Below, piece by piece: positions 1 through 5,888 of a DNA stretch of 15,017 bases. How positions within the stretch are numbered: the first letter of the stretch is position 1; each line of letters opens with the position of its first letter. The notes beneath the pieces were generated by a model, which saw only the letters and a list, made by a program, of their open reading frames with translations, was not told the DNA's origin and ran no database searches. Position numbers and translations under genes: made by a program. The stretch is from positions 1 through 15,017 of the forward strand of contig CAYZXK010000137.1 in the NCBI GenBank assembly GCA_964482395.1. The letters are read 5' to 3'. Source of the DNA: CAYZXK01 sp964482395 (GTDB lineage Bacteria > Planctomycetota > Phycisphaerae > UBA1845 > Fen-1342).

Positions 1-32
1 CAGTTCGCATGGGGCCAGGTTACCGCGCACCG

Positions 33-89
33 GGCCGGCTGAAAATCCGCAGGGCCGCAAATCCGCCCCGGGGGCTGACGGAGCCGGCC
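33..89 (+). other. Long-range complementary arms in the mtnA leader
   Basis: Positions 33-40 (GGCCGGCT) are perfectly complementary to 82-89 (AGCCGGCC). They enclose about 41 nt containing A-rich patches such as GAAAAT and GCAAAT. The element ends 21 nt before the mtnA start codon, so it would lie in the mRNA leader if transcription starts at or left of the window edge. I cannot match it to a riboswitch class: no SAM-type core is visible, and GGGCCGCAAATCC only superficially resembles part of the c-di-GMP-I aptamer. In DNA this GC-rich, an 8-bp match can arise by chance. Confidence 0.25.
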
Positions 90-110
90 TGATCCGCTAC
101 AAGAAGCACC

Positions 111-1220
111 ATGGACGCCGGAACTGACACCAGCCCGCCCAGGATTGACCGCAGCCTGCTGGGTGGATTGCCGCCGACGCTCGAATGGTGCGGCGGCACG
201 GATGGGGTATTGCGACTGCTGGATCAGACCCGCCTGCCGCTAAGTGTGGAAATGCTGGACTGCGCTACCGTCGAGCAGGTGTGGGAGGCGATTCGCACGC
301 TGCGGGTGCGAGGCGCGCCGGCGATCGGCGTGGCCGCGGCCTACGGGCTGTACCTGGGCGTTCGCCCCTTCCGTGATTTCCGGGCCGAGGACTTCTTGGC
401 CAAGGTTCGCCAGGTGGCGGCGTACCTGACCGCATGTCGGCCGACTGCGGTGAATCTGGCCTGGGCCGTCCAACGGTGCGTTTCGGTCGCCGAGCAAAGC
501 GTTGGGCGGGAAGCTCCGGCACCTTGCGAGGCCATCCTGGCCGAAGCCCACGTCATGGCGGCCGAGGATGCCGAAAGCTGCCTGAAGATCGGCCAGGCCG
601 GCGCGGACCTGATACCCGAAGGAGCCGGGGTTCTGACCCATTGCAATGCCGGCGCCTTGGCGACGGTCGGCTGTGGCACGGCCCTGTCGCTGCTCTACGT
701 CGCCAAGCAGCGTGGTCGCCGATTCAGGGTGTTCGTCGATGAGACGCGGCCGCTTCTGCAAGGAGCCCGGCTGACCGCCTTCGAACTGAACGCCGCCGGC
801 ATCGACGTCACCTTGCTTTGCGATGGGGCCGCAGCCAGTCTGATGGCCTCGGGTATGGTGCAGGTCGTGGTGGTGGGAGCGGACCGTATCGCGGCCAACG
901 GGGACGTGGCCAACAAGGTCGGCACGTATGGCCTGGCGATGGCCGCTAAGCGCCACGGGGTTCCTTTCTATGTGGCGGCACCGCTCAGCACCTTCGACCG
1001 GTCACTGGCCGGCGGCCGGGAGATTCCCATCGAGCAGCGGCCAGAGGATGAAGTGCGGGCCGTCTGCGGGCAGCCGATCGCGCCGCCGGGGACTCCGTGC
1101 TACAACCCGGCGTTCGACGTGACGCCTGCGGACCTCATCACTGGGATCGTGACCGAGCGGGGGATTGCGCAACCGGTCACGAAAGATCAAATTGATAAGT
1201 TTTTCCCGCCCACCGGCTGA
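111..1220 (+). CDS. mtnA: S-methyl-5-thioribose-1-phosphate isomerase (MtnA)
   Basis: This enzyme of methionine salvage converts 5-methylthioribose-1-phosphate to 5-methylthioribulose-1-phosphate in the cytoplasm. The protein has 369 residues, normal for the family. Family motifs in order are RGAPAIGVAAAYG (residues 68-79), GAGVLTHCNAGALAT with the catalytic-type Cys178, VFVDETRPLLQGARLTA (207-223), GADRIAANGDVANKVGT with the catalytic-type Asp258, and PFYVAAPLSTFD near 285-296. The Cys/Asp pair separates true MtnA from the related eIF2B regulatory subunits. ATG 111 was chosen because the conserved N-terminal region follows directly; the ribosome site is weak (AAGAAG, 4 nt away). No other methionine-salvage gene is in the window, so the enzyme is encoded apart from its pathway partners here. 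Confidence 0.96.
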   Translation: MDAGTDTSPPRIDRSLLGGLPPTLEWCGGTDGVLRLLDQTRLPLSVEMLDCATVEQVWEAIRTLRVRGAPAIGVAAAYGLYLGVRPFRDFRAEDFLAKVRQVAAYLTACRPTAVNLAWAVQRCVSVAEQSVGREAPAPCEAILAEAHVMAAEDAESCLKIGQAGADLIPEGAGVLTHCNAGALATVGCGTALSLLYVAKQRGRRFRVFVDETRPLLQGARLTAFELNAAGIDVTLLCDGAAASLMASGMVQVVVVGADRIAANGDVANKVGTYGLAMAAKRHGVPFYVAAPLSTFDRSLAGGREIPIEQRPEDEVRAVCGQPIAPPGTPCYNPAFDVTPADLITGIVTERGIAQPVTKDQIDKFFPPTG

Positions 1221-1370
1221 TTCGCCCTTGCCATTGCCTTGATCTTGGTGCCTAATGCAGACCTGGCGCGGTTGCACGGCAGGCTGTTACAGCCGGTCGA
1301 CACCCGGGCGGTCGCACTTGCTGCCGACCCCTGGAAGGGTCACAGGTCCGGTAACTATCCGCGCCCATGC

Positions 1371-1390
1371 GGCGGTCGGGAAGGACCGCC
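1371..1390 (+). other. Hairpin in the leader of the first small gene
   Basis: GGCGGTC at 1371-1377 pairs perfectly with GACCGCC at 1384-1390 around a 6-nt loop (GGGAAG). It lies 13 nt upstream of the AGGAGG ribosome site of the first small gene. It could be a terminator stem for mtnA (150 nt downstream of its stop, no T tract) or a leader element of the small gene. The pairing is seen directly; the role is not known. Confidence 0.4.
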
Positions 1391-1415
1391 CCGACGACGG
1401 CATAGGAGGCTGAGT

Positions 1416-1538
1416 ATGAGAAGATCGTTTTTCCGACGGGCACTGCTATGCCTGGCGGCCGGGATCATGTTGATGGTGCCGGTCGGGGGGTGCCTGGATA
1501 ATACCATCCAGCGCATTCTGGTGGCCGGGTTGATCTGA
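1416..1538 (+). CDS. Small exported Cys protein 1 (40 aa, lipoprotein-like)
   Basis: This 40-residue ORF starts at ATG 1416, with an ideal AGGAGG (1404-1409) 6 nt upstream; that is why I believe it is translated and why longer in-frame starts were rejected. The N-terminus is strongly basic (MRRSFFRR). A hydrophobic segment (residues 9-23) follows, then VGGC with Cys26, then only 14 residues ending in a hydrophobic stretch (IQRILVAGLI). The pattern resembles a lipoprotein signal peptide, although Gly at -2 makes the lipobox imperfect. If cleaved, the mature peptide would be about 15 residues. It is the first of five such genes on this strand. I do not recognise a family. It could be a membrane-anchored microprotein or a secreted peptide; function unknown. 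Confidence 0.65.
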   Translation: MRRSFFRRALLCLAAGIMLMVPVGGCLDNTIQRILVAGLI

Positions 1539-1659
1539 ACTATCGTGCGTAGGTGTGCGACCGCAATCAGACCCCAAAGCGTATGGCGGTACTCCTGGCC
1601 AGGTCGCTTAATGCCGTCAGGCGTTCCGGTTAGGGCTGAGGATCGGCACACATAGGGTT

Positions 1660-1731
1660 GCGGGAGGATCCGCGGGAGAGCTGGCCGCCCGCGGTGCTCG
1701 ATTCCCGCTGGCGGAACGCACCTCGGCCAGC
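1660..1731 (+). ncRNA. Candidate structured RNA between small genes 1 and 2
   Basis: The 256-nt spacer 1539-1794 has no convincing ORF but has strong pairing. GCGGGA (1660-1665) pairs with TCCCGC (1703-1708), enclosing CCGCGGG (1670-1676), which pairs with CCCGCGG (1688-1694). The 11-nt loop of that stem contains GCTGGCCG (1680-1687), perfectly complementary to CGGCCAGC (1724-1731); GGTGC (1693-1697) can also pair with GCACC (1718-1722). The 1680/1724 helix could form a pseudoknot with the first stem, and the other pairings would be alternatives. It lies about 60 nt upstream of the next small gene. It could be a leader switch, a small RNA or chance in GC-rich DNA. No known class is recognised. 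Confidence 0.35.
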
Positions 1732-1794
1732 AAGCGATGAAGCAGTTGCTGGCATCGGTGGCGACACCCGATAGTCCTTCTGGGAGAAGAACTT

Positions 1795-1926
1795 ATGCGA
1801 TCGCGACTCAAATTTGCCCTACTGGCGCTGAGCACCGGAGTGCTGGCCCTGAGTACCGGAACCTGCCTGTTGAGATTCCTGGGTGACTGGGCCGCCGATC
1901 AGGTCTGGCTGGGCGGAATCCAATAG
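1795..1926 (+). CDS. Small exported Cys protein 2 (43 aa)
   Basis: This 43-residue ORF starts at ATG 1795, preceded by a GGGAGAAG ribosome-site-like run about 5 nt away. It has a basic start (MRSRLKF), a hydrophobic core (residues 7-23), TGTC with Cys24, and a short tail ending WLGGIQ. The hydrophobic core holds a direct repeat of ALSTG (residues 11-15 and 18-22) encoded with partly different codons. The -3 to -1 residues (Thr-Gly-Thr) do not make a proper lipobox, so the Cys may instead sit in a transmembrane or secreted peptide. The next small gene begins 21 nt after its stop, so the two are probably cotranscribed. It has no recognised family; support is its position, its ribosome site and its likeness in layout to its neighbours. 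Confidence 0.55.
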   Translation: MRSRLKFALLALSTGVLALSTGTCLLRFLGDWAADQVWLGGIQ

Positions 1927-1947
1927 CGACACTGAGGAGGTCAGGGC

Positions 1948-2124
1948 ATGAACTGGAAGACGAAGCGGCTGGTCCTGACGGCGTTGGCTGTCAGCAGCGG
2001 CACTTTTCTTACCGGATGCCTGGGTGCGTTGTGGCAGGGCTGGAGCGCGGGTTGGCCGGCCGGCAACCGCTGGTTGAACCTGGCCCTGGATATCGCCAAG
2101 GAGGTCACGATCTACACTCAATAA
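1948..2124 (+). CDS. Small predicted lipoprotein 3 (58 aa)
   Basis: This 58-residue ORF starts at ATG 1948, 7 nt after a GAGGAGG ribosome site (1934-1940). It has a basic start (MNWKTKR), a hydrophobic segment and FLTGC with Cys24; LTGC is a textbook lipobox, the clearest in the cluster. The mature part is 35 residues, Trp- and Gly-rich (LWQGWSAGWPAGNRW), then an amphipathic-looking end (LNLALDIAKEVTIYTQ). The likely location is a lipid-anchored peptide on the outer face of the inner membrane or in the outer membrane. It follows small gene 2 by 21 nt and probably shares its transcript. I do not recognise the mature sequence and propose no function. Confidence 0.7.
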   Translation: MNWKTKRLVLTALAVSSGTFLTGCLGALWQGWSAGWPAGNRWLNLALDIAKEVTIYTQ

Positions 2125-2138
2125 GAGCAGCTTGGTTC

Positions 2139-2163
2139 TCCGGCCGCAGGCTGGCCGGCCGGA
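2139..2163 (+). other. Hairpin after small gene 3
   Basis: TCCGGCC (2139-2145) pairs perfectly with GGCCGGA (2157-2163) around an 11-nt loop, 15 nt downstream of the small gene 3 stop. It may terminate the small gene 2-3 transcript, although no T tract follows. It immediately precedes the promoter-like sequence of small gene 4. A second register (CCGGCC with 2153-2158) is also possible. Confidence 0.3.
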
Positions 2164-2172
2164 CTGGCGGCC

Positions 2173-2202
2173 TTGCTGGACACCCGGAAGGGCCCATATA
2201 CT
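2173..2202 (+). promoter_or_regulatory. Candidate sigma-70-type promoter for small gene 4
   Basis: TTGCTG (2173-2178) and TATACT (2197-2202) are separated by 18 nt. The -35 matches TTGACA at 3 of 6 positions and the -10 matches TATAAT at 5 of 6. Transcription would start near 2209, leaving a leader of about 36 nt before ATG 2245. TATACT also occurs in the promoter proposed for the P5C dehydrogenase at 10934, which gives modest extra support. Confidence 0.35.
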
Positions 2203-2244
2203 CTTGCGGTGCGGCGGGGGTGGCGCAGGCCGGGAGGACGACGC

Positions 2245-2466
2245 ATGAGAGGTACGCTTAAGAGACGACTGTGGGCCGCGGCCCTGGTTTGCAGTGCGGG
2301 GTTGCTCTTTCAGGCTCTGCCCGGCGGCTGCGCCCAGTACTACGGCCAGTTGGTGTTGAACTCGTTCGACTTCTGCTCGGTTTTCAACTGCACTGGCGGA
2401 ACTTTCTTCAATTTCTGCCAGCCCAACAGCATCTTTTTGGATTGCCCGGTCCCCACCACTCGGTAG
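2245..2466 (+). CDS. Small exported Cys-rich protein 4 (73 aa)
   Basis: This 73-residue ORF starts at ATG 2245, preceded by GGGAGG (2232-2237, 7 nt spacing); this start fits the basic n-region (MRGTLKRR) better than the longer in-frame one. A hydrophobic segment (9-25) leads to PGGC with Cys29. The mature part is rich in Cys and aromatic residues: Cys44, Cys49, Cys58 and Cys67, with NSFDFCSVFNCTGGTFF in the middle and LDCPVPTTR at the end. The 29/44/49 Cys layout nearly matches the next gene (29/44/50), so the two are probably paralogues. The Cys residues could form disulfides outside the cytoplasm or bind a metal; neither can be shown here. No known family is recognised. It appears to have its own promoter. 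Confidence 0.72.
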   Translation: MRGTLKRRLWAAALVCSAGLLFQALPGGCAQYYGQLVLNSFDFCSVFNCTGGTFFNFCQPNSIFLDCPVPTTR

Positions 2467-2488
2467 CAGCCGCGTGCGAGGTTCTGTT

Positions 2489-2767
2489 ATGTCCATCCGA
2501 CATCGTCTTCCGTCGCGAGCCGCCAAGGTCCTGCTGTGCCTCAGCTCCGGAGTCTGCTTTCAATTCAGCGGGTGCGGGCTGGCCGACCTGGCCTCGTATG
2601 TGGCCAAGCTCAACCCTTGCGGCACCATACTGAACTGCGACCCGGTGGAGTACCGGTTCATCCAATCGGGCTACCAGGGCCCGGGTGCCGACCCGGAGAT
2701 TGATCCGGCGTGCACTTATCCGCCATTCTGCGAGGACGATCCCTTCGTTTCTAGCACCGGCGGTTAG
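2489..2767 (+). CDS. Small exported Cys-rich protein 5 (92 aa)
   Basis: This 92-residue ORF starts at ATG 2489, with GCGAGG (2476-2481) 7 nt upstream; an in-frame GTG at 2474 is possible but has no better ribosome site. It has a basic start (MSIRHRLPSRAAK), a hydrophobic stretch (14-26), and SGC with Cys29. Then come Cys44 and Cys50 (KLNPCGTILNCDPVEYRF), matching the spacing in the preceding protein, followed by an acidic, Pro-rich tail (residues 62-92) with Cys75 and Cys81. The start lies only 22 nt after the small gene 4 stop, so the pair is probably one transcript. The acidic tail is the main difference from protein 4. Family and function unknown; lutA follows after 153 nt. Confidence 0.72.
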   Translation: MSIRHRLPSRAAKVLLCLSSGVCFQFSGCGLADLASYVAKLNPCGTILNCDPVEYRFIQSGYQGPGADPEIDPACTYPPFCEDDPFVSSTGG

Positions 2768-2864
2768 TGACGGTCCAGCGGGTGGGTTGTGCGACGGACG
2801 CGGCCAAGAAGCGGGTCTGCGTCCAGATCGGCGGGGGCGGCCTAGTTCCAGCGCGTGGGCGGTG

Positions 2865-2885
2865 CCTGTCCGCTTTTCCGACAGG
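2865..2885 (+). other. Hairpin between small gene 5 and lutA
   Basis: CCTGTC (2865-2870) pairs with GACAGG (2880-2885) around a 9-nt loop (CGCTTTTCC). It lies about 100 nt after the small gene 5 stop and 35 nt before the lutA start. It could be a transcription boundary or an operator-like dyad for lutABC. No T tract follows and no matching -35/-10 pair was found here. Confidence 0.3.
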
Positions 2886-2920
2886 TGGTTAGGATAGCAT
2901 CAGGCGGAAGGTATGGCCTG

Positions 2921-3664
2921 ATGCGAGTGGCCCTGTTCGTTACCTGCTTGACCGACACGTTCTACCCGCGGGTGGGCCAGGCCGCCTTGCGTCTTCTGCG
3001 CCATTTCGGATGCCAGGTCTGCTTCCCAGAGCGGCAAACCTGTTGCGGCCAGCCGGCCTACAACAGCGGCTTCCACGACGAGGCCCGCCGACTGATCAAG
3101 CGAATGGCTCGGGTATTTGAGCCGTACGATTGGATAGTCACGCCTTCGGCCTCCTGTGCCACCATGGTCAAGCATCACGGCCCCAAGCTTCTGGAGGGCG
3201 ATCGCAAGTGGTACCAGGCCGTGTGCGGGCTGGCCGACAAGACCTGGGAGCTGGACCGATTTCTCAGCGACCAGCTCGGCGTGGACATCGCGGCCCATCT
3301 CAAGTTCGATCGCCCGGTCACCTACCACTATCCTTGTCATGCTCGCGAGATTTACAGCTTAAGCGACTTGCAAGGCTGGCTGGGGGCTGGTCGCGGACCT
3401 GATGTGCGCACCCCGGTGCATCCCGACTTGTGTTGCGGCTTCGGCGGGGTGTTCGCGGTCGAGTTTCCGGAGATCAGTACCGCGATGCTGGACGACAAGC
3501 TGGAGGAGCTGGTCGGCACGGGCGCCGAACTGGTGATTTGCAACGAGGCGGCCTGCGCCCTCCAGATGGCGGGCCGGGCCCGTCGTCGCGGTCTGCCGCT
3601 CCGTTTCAAGCACCTGGCGGAGTGCCTGGCCGAGTCGCTGGGGCTGATGGAGGGGGAGACGTGA
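2921..3664 (+). CDS. lutA: LutA-type (Fe-S)-binding subunit of L-lactate oxidation
   Basis: LutA, LutB and LutC together form an iron-sulfur L-lactate-oxidising system that feeds electrons into respiration. This 247-residue protein has the family's usual length and both CCG-domain copies: CCGQPAYNSG with Cys41-Cys42, and LCCGFGGVFAVEFPEIS with Cys171-Cys172. Accessory Cys positions are VTCLTD (Cys10), TPSASCATMVKHH, YHYPCHAREI and CNEAACALQMAG. ATG 2921 was chosen because family members begin MRVALFVTC; an upstream in-frame start adds an unrelated stretch. A GGAAGG-like run precedes it. The last codons overlap the GTG of lutBC in a GTGA arrangement, so translation is likely coupled. No lactate permease or GntR/LldR regulator is visible nearby. 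Confidence 0.93.
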   Translation: MRVALFVTCLTDTFYPRVGQAALRLLRHFGCQVCFPERQTCCGQPAYNSGFHDEARRLIKRMARVFEPYDWIVTPSASCATMVKHHGPKLLEGDRKWYQAVCGLADKTWELDRFLSDQLGVDIAAHLKFDRPVTYHYPCHAREIYSLSDLQGWLGAGRGPDVRTPVHPDLCCGFGGVFAVEFPEISTAMLDDKLEELVGTGAELVICNEAACALQMAGRARRRGLPLRFKHLAECLAESLGLMEGET

Positions 3665-5874
3665 GTCCGGGGCGCAGCTTGCGTCATCAAATGGCCGAGG
3701 CGGCCGCCGATCGGCGGATGGTCGCCGCCGTCCACCTGGCAACCTGGCGCAAGGTCGAGGCTCGGACCAAATCCCTGCAAGAACTGAGGCACGCCGACCA
3801 GTTGCGCCAGCGGGCAGCCGAAATCCGCCAGCACACGCTGGACAACCTGCCCGGCCACCTGGAGCAGTTTGTCCAGCGGATTACCGCCAACGGGGCGAGC
3901 GTGCATTTCGCCCCGACCGCCGCGGCGGCGCGGCAAATAATCTGCGACTTGGCCGCCCGGCGGAGGCTGAAACTGGCTGTCAAGTCCAAGAGCATGACCA
4001 CCGAAGAGGTTGGTCTGAACGCGGCTCTGGCCGCGGTAGGCGTGCGGGTTGTAGAGACCGATCTGGGCGAATTCATGGTGCAGATCGACCGTGACCGGCC
4101 CAGCCACATAATTACGCCGATCATCCACAAAGACCGTCGTCAGGTTGGGCGGGCCTTGGCTCGCGAGCTGGGCTGCCAGTACACGGAGGATCCGGCGCAG
4201 ATAACCCGGATCGTTCGCGGCTATTTGCGGGACATATTCCGGCACTGCGACCTGGGCATCAGCGGGGCCAATTTTGGAATCGCTCAGACCGGCACAATCT
4301 GTCTGATCACCAATGAGGGCAACGGCCGGATGACGGTGACGCGGCCGCGGGTGCACGTGGCGCTGCTGGGCATCGAGAAGATCATTCCGCGTTTGAGCGA
4401 TTTGCCGGTTTTTCTCAAGCTTCTGGCCCGGTCCAGCACCGGCCAGCCGATGGGGGCCTACACCACGCTGGTCAGCGGCCCTAAGCGACCGACCGATTGC
4501 GACGGGCCGGAGGAGCTGCACGTCGTGCTGCTGGATAACGGCCGGAGCCGGATACTGCGTGGCCCGCTTGCCGAAGTCCTGCGCTGCGTGCGCTGCGGCG
4601 CTTGTTTGAATGCTTGCCCTGTGTATCGCAACGTCGGTGGACACGCTTACAACAGCGTCTATCCCGGCCCGATCGGTAGTCTGCTGACGCCGCTGCTGTA
4701 CGGACCTGAGCACCATGAGCTGCCCCGGGCCTCCAGTCTATGCGGGGCTTGCCGGGTCGCCTGCCTGGTCCAGATCGACATCCCGGAGCTTCTGGTCCGG
4801 CTGCGGGCCGCCGCTCGCGGGCGTCAGCCGCTCACCAAGCGGCTGCTGATGCAGGCCTGGTCCTGGGCGATGTGTTGGCCGTGGCTTTACCGTCGCGGCC
4901 AGAAGCTGCTGCGCCGGCTGCTGCCCGATGATGGTCAGGGCTGGGGCCGATCGGGGATCGGGCCGCTGAAGTCGTGGACGCGAGAGCGTGACCTGCGGCG
5001 GCCGCCGGCCCTCAGCTTCCGAGACCTCTGGCCCGACGAGCCCGAAAGCCGAGATCGTAGCGGACCGCGTGTTGGTCTCCGGCCGGACGCCGGTTTTCGG
5101 CCTGCCCGGACGGGCGAATTCGGCCCGGAGGGTGAGGGGCGGATTGGCTCGGTCGGATTGCGGTCGCCGGTGGCGGACGCCAGTCGGCGGTGGCGGTCGC
5201 AGTCCCAGCCCAACGACCTGCCAACCCTGATCGCGGATTTGCGGTCGCGTCTGGCGCGGATTGCCCGGCCCACGCCCCTGCCTGAGCCGCCCGGCCCGGA
5301 ACTGCGCGAGGTCGGCAGTCACGAGGACCTTTCGGCCCGTTTTGTCAAGGCCGCCGAGGCGGCCGGCTGTCGGGTGCATTTCGCCTCACAAGAGAGCTGG
5401 CTGGCCCGGATCGGTGAGGTATTGAGGGCTGATAACGTTGCCCGGGTCATCGTTCAGCCGGAATCGGATACGGCGTTGACTGAGGATCGGGCCTCGGAGT
5501 TGATAAAGACGCTGACCACCGGTGGAATTCGGGCGACTGCCTCGGTGGACGACAGTGAGCTATTTGCGGCCGCGGCCTGTGTCACGGGAGTTCAACTGGC
5601 CGTCGCCGAGACTGGAACGCTGGTCTGCGTTTCGAGCGAGACCTCGGCCCGGGGGGCGACGCTGATTCCGCCGATCCATGTTGCACTGGTGTCGCCGGCC
5701 CAACTGGTGGCGGACTTATTCGACGCGTTTGAACGTCTCGCTCAGCTCGGGCCGTTGCCGGCCCAGGTGAGCCTGATTACCGGGCCCAGCAAGACTGCGG
5801 ACATCGAGGGCGTGCTGGTCACCGGCGTACATGGGCCGGGGGTCGTGCACATCGTCTTGATCTCGCAGCAGTAA
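3661..5874 (+). CDS. lutB/lutC: LutB-LutC fusion, lactate utilisation iron-sulfur protein
   Basis: One 737-residue protein joins two normally separate subunits. The LutB part (about 1-395) has the LUD-domain core VKSKSMTTEE (107-116), ETDLGEFMVQ and RPSHIITPIIHK. The first [4Fe-4S] site is Cys309, Cys312, Cys315, Cys319-Pro, followed by GGHAYNSVYPGPIG. The second Cys group is Cys361, Cys364, Cys368, but the usual CP is CL (ACLVQIDIPE). Residues 396-520 form an Arg/Pro/Gly-rich linker, partly encoded by a degenerate 20-nt direct repeat (5168-5206). The LutC part (521-737) has LAVAETGTLV, PPIHVALV and GPSKTADIE (708-716), ending HGPGVVHIVLI. GTG 3661 was chosen because GGAGGGGGAG lies just upstream, it overlaps the lutA stop, and LutB homology starts soon after. 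A sequencing frameshift is unlikely because the linker is open throughout. Confidence 0.92.
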   Translation: MSPGRSLRHQMAEAAADRRMVAAVHLATWRKVEARTKSLQELRHADQLRQRAAEIRQHTLDNLPGHLEQFVQRITANGASVHFAPTAAAARQIICDLAARRRLKLAVKSKSMTTEEVGLNAALAAVGVRVVETDLGEFMVQIDRDRPSHIITPIIHKDRRQVGRALARELGCQYTEDPAQITRIVRGYLRDIFRHCDLGISGANFGIAQTGTICLITNEGNGRMTVTRPRVHVALLGIEKIIPRLSDLPVFLKLLARSSTGQPMGAYTTLVSGPKRPTDCDGPEELHVVLLDNGRSRILRGPLAEVLRCVRCGACLNACPVYRNVGGHAYNSVYPGPIGSLLTPLLYGPEHHELPRASSLCGACRVACLVQIDIPELLVRLRAAARGRQPLTKRLLMQAWSWAMCWPWLYRRGQKLLRRLLPDDGQGWGRSGIGPLKSWTRERDLRRPPALSFRDLWPDEPESRDRSGPRVGLRPDAGFRPARTGEFGPEGEGRIGSVGLRSPVADASRRWRSQSQPNDLPTLIADLRSRLARIARPTPLPEPPGPELREVGSHEDLSARFVKAAEAAGCRVHFASQESWLARIGEVLRADNVARVIVQPESDTALTEDRASELIKTLTTGGIRATASVDDSELFAAAACVTGVQLAVAETGTLVCVSSETSARGATLIPPIHVALVSPAQLVADLFDAFERLAQLGPLPAQVSLITGPSKTADIEGVLVTGVHGPGVVHIVLISQQ

Positions 5875-5888
5875 CGTGCCGGAGGGGG

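Noticed and set aside
3..92. Plus-strand frame open from the window edge to a TGA at 90-92, possible end of an upstream gene
   Set aside because: Only 29 codons, no recognisable protein features, and two other frames are also open or nearly so in this GC-rich stretch. It cannot be told from intergenic DNA.
240..956. Long minus-strand ORF opposite mtnA
   Set aside because: It lies entirely inside the confidently identified mtnA in another frame and has no family features; an expected shadow in high-GC DNA.
1577..1631. 16-codon plus-strand ORF in the spacer after small gene 1
   Set aside because: No ribosome site and no signal-like pattern; too short to support.
1819..2526. 235-codon minus-strand ORF across the small-protein cluster
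   Set aside because: This was the main rival to the small-gene interpretation. It has no signal, domain or ribosome site that I can see, whereas the plus-strand small ORFs each have a ribosome site, a signal-like N-terminus and shared Cys layout. Not excluded with certainty.
3352..4716. 454-codon minus-strand ORF opposite lutA/lutBC
   Set aside because: It mirrors clear LutA and LutB domains on the plus strand; the translation has no motifs and is rich in His, Gln and Arg, as usual for antisense frames.
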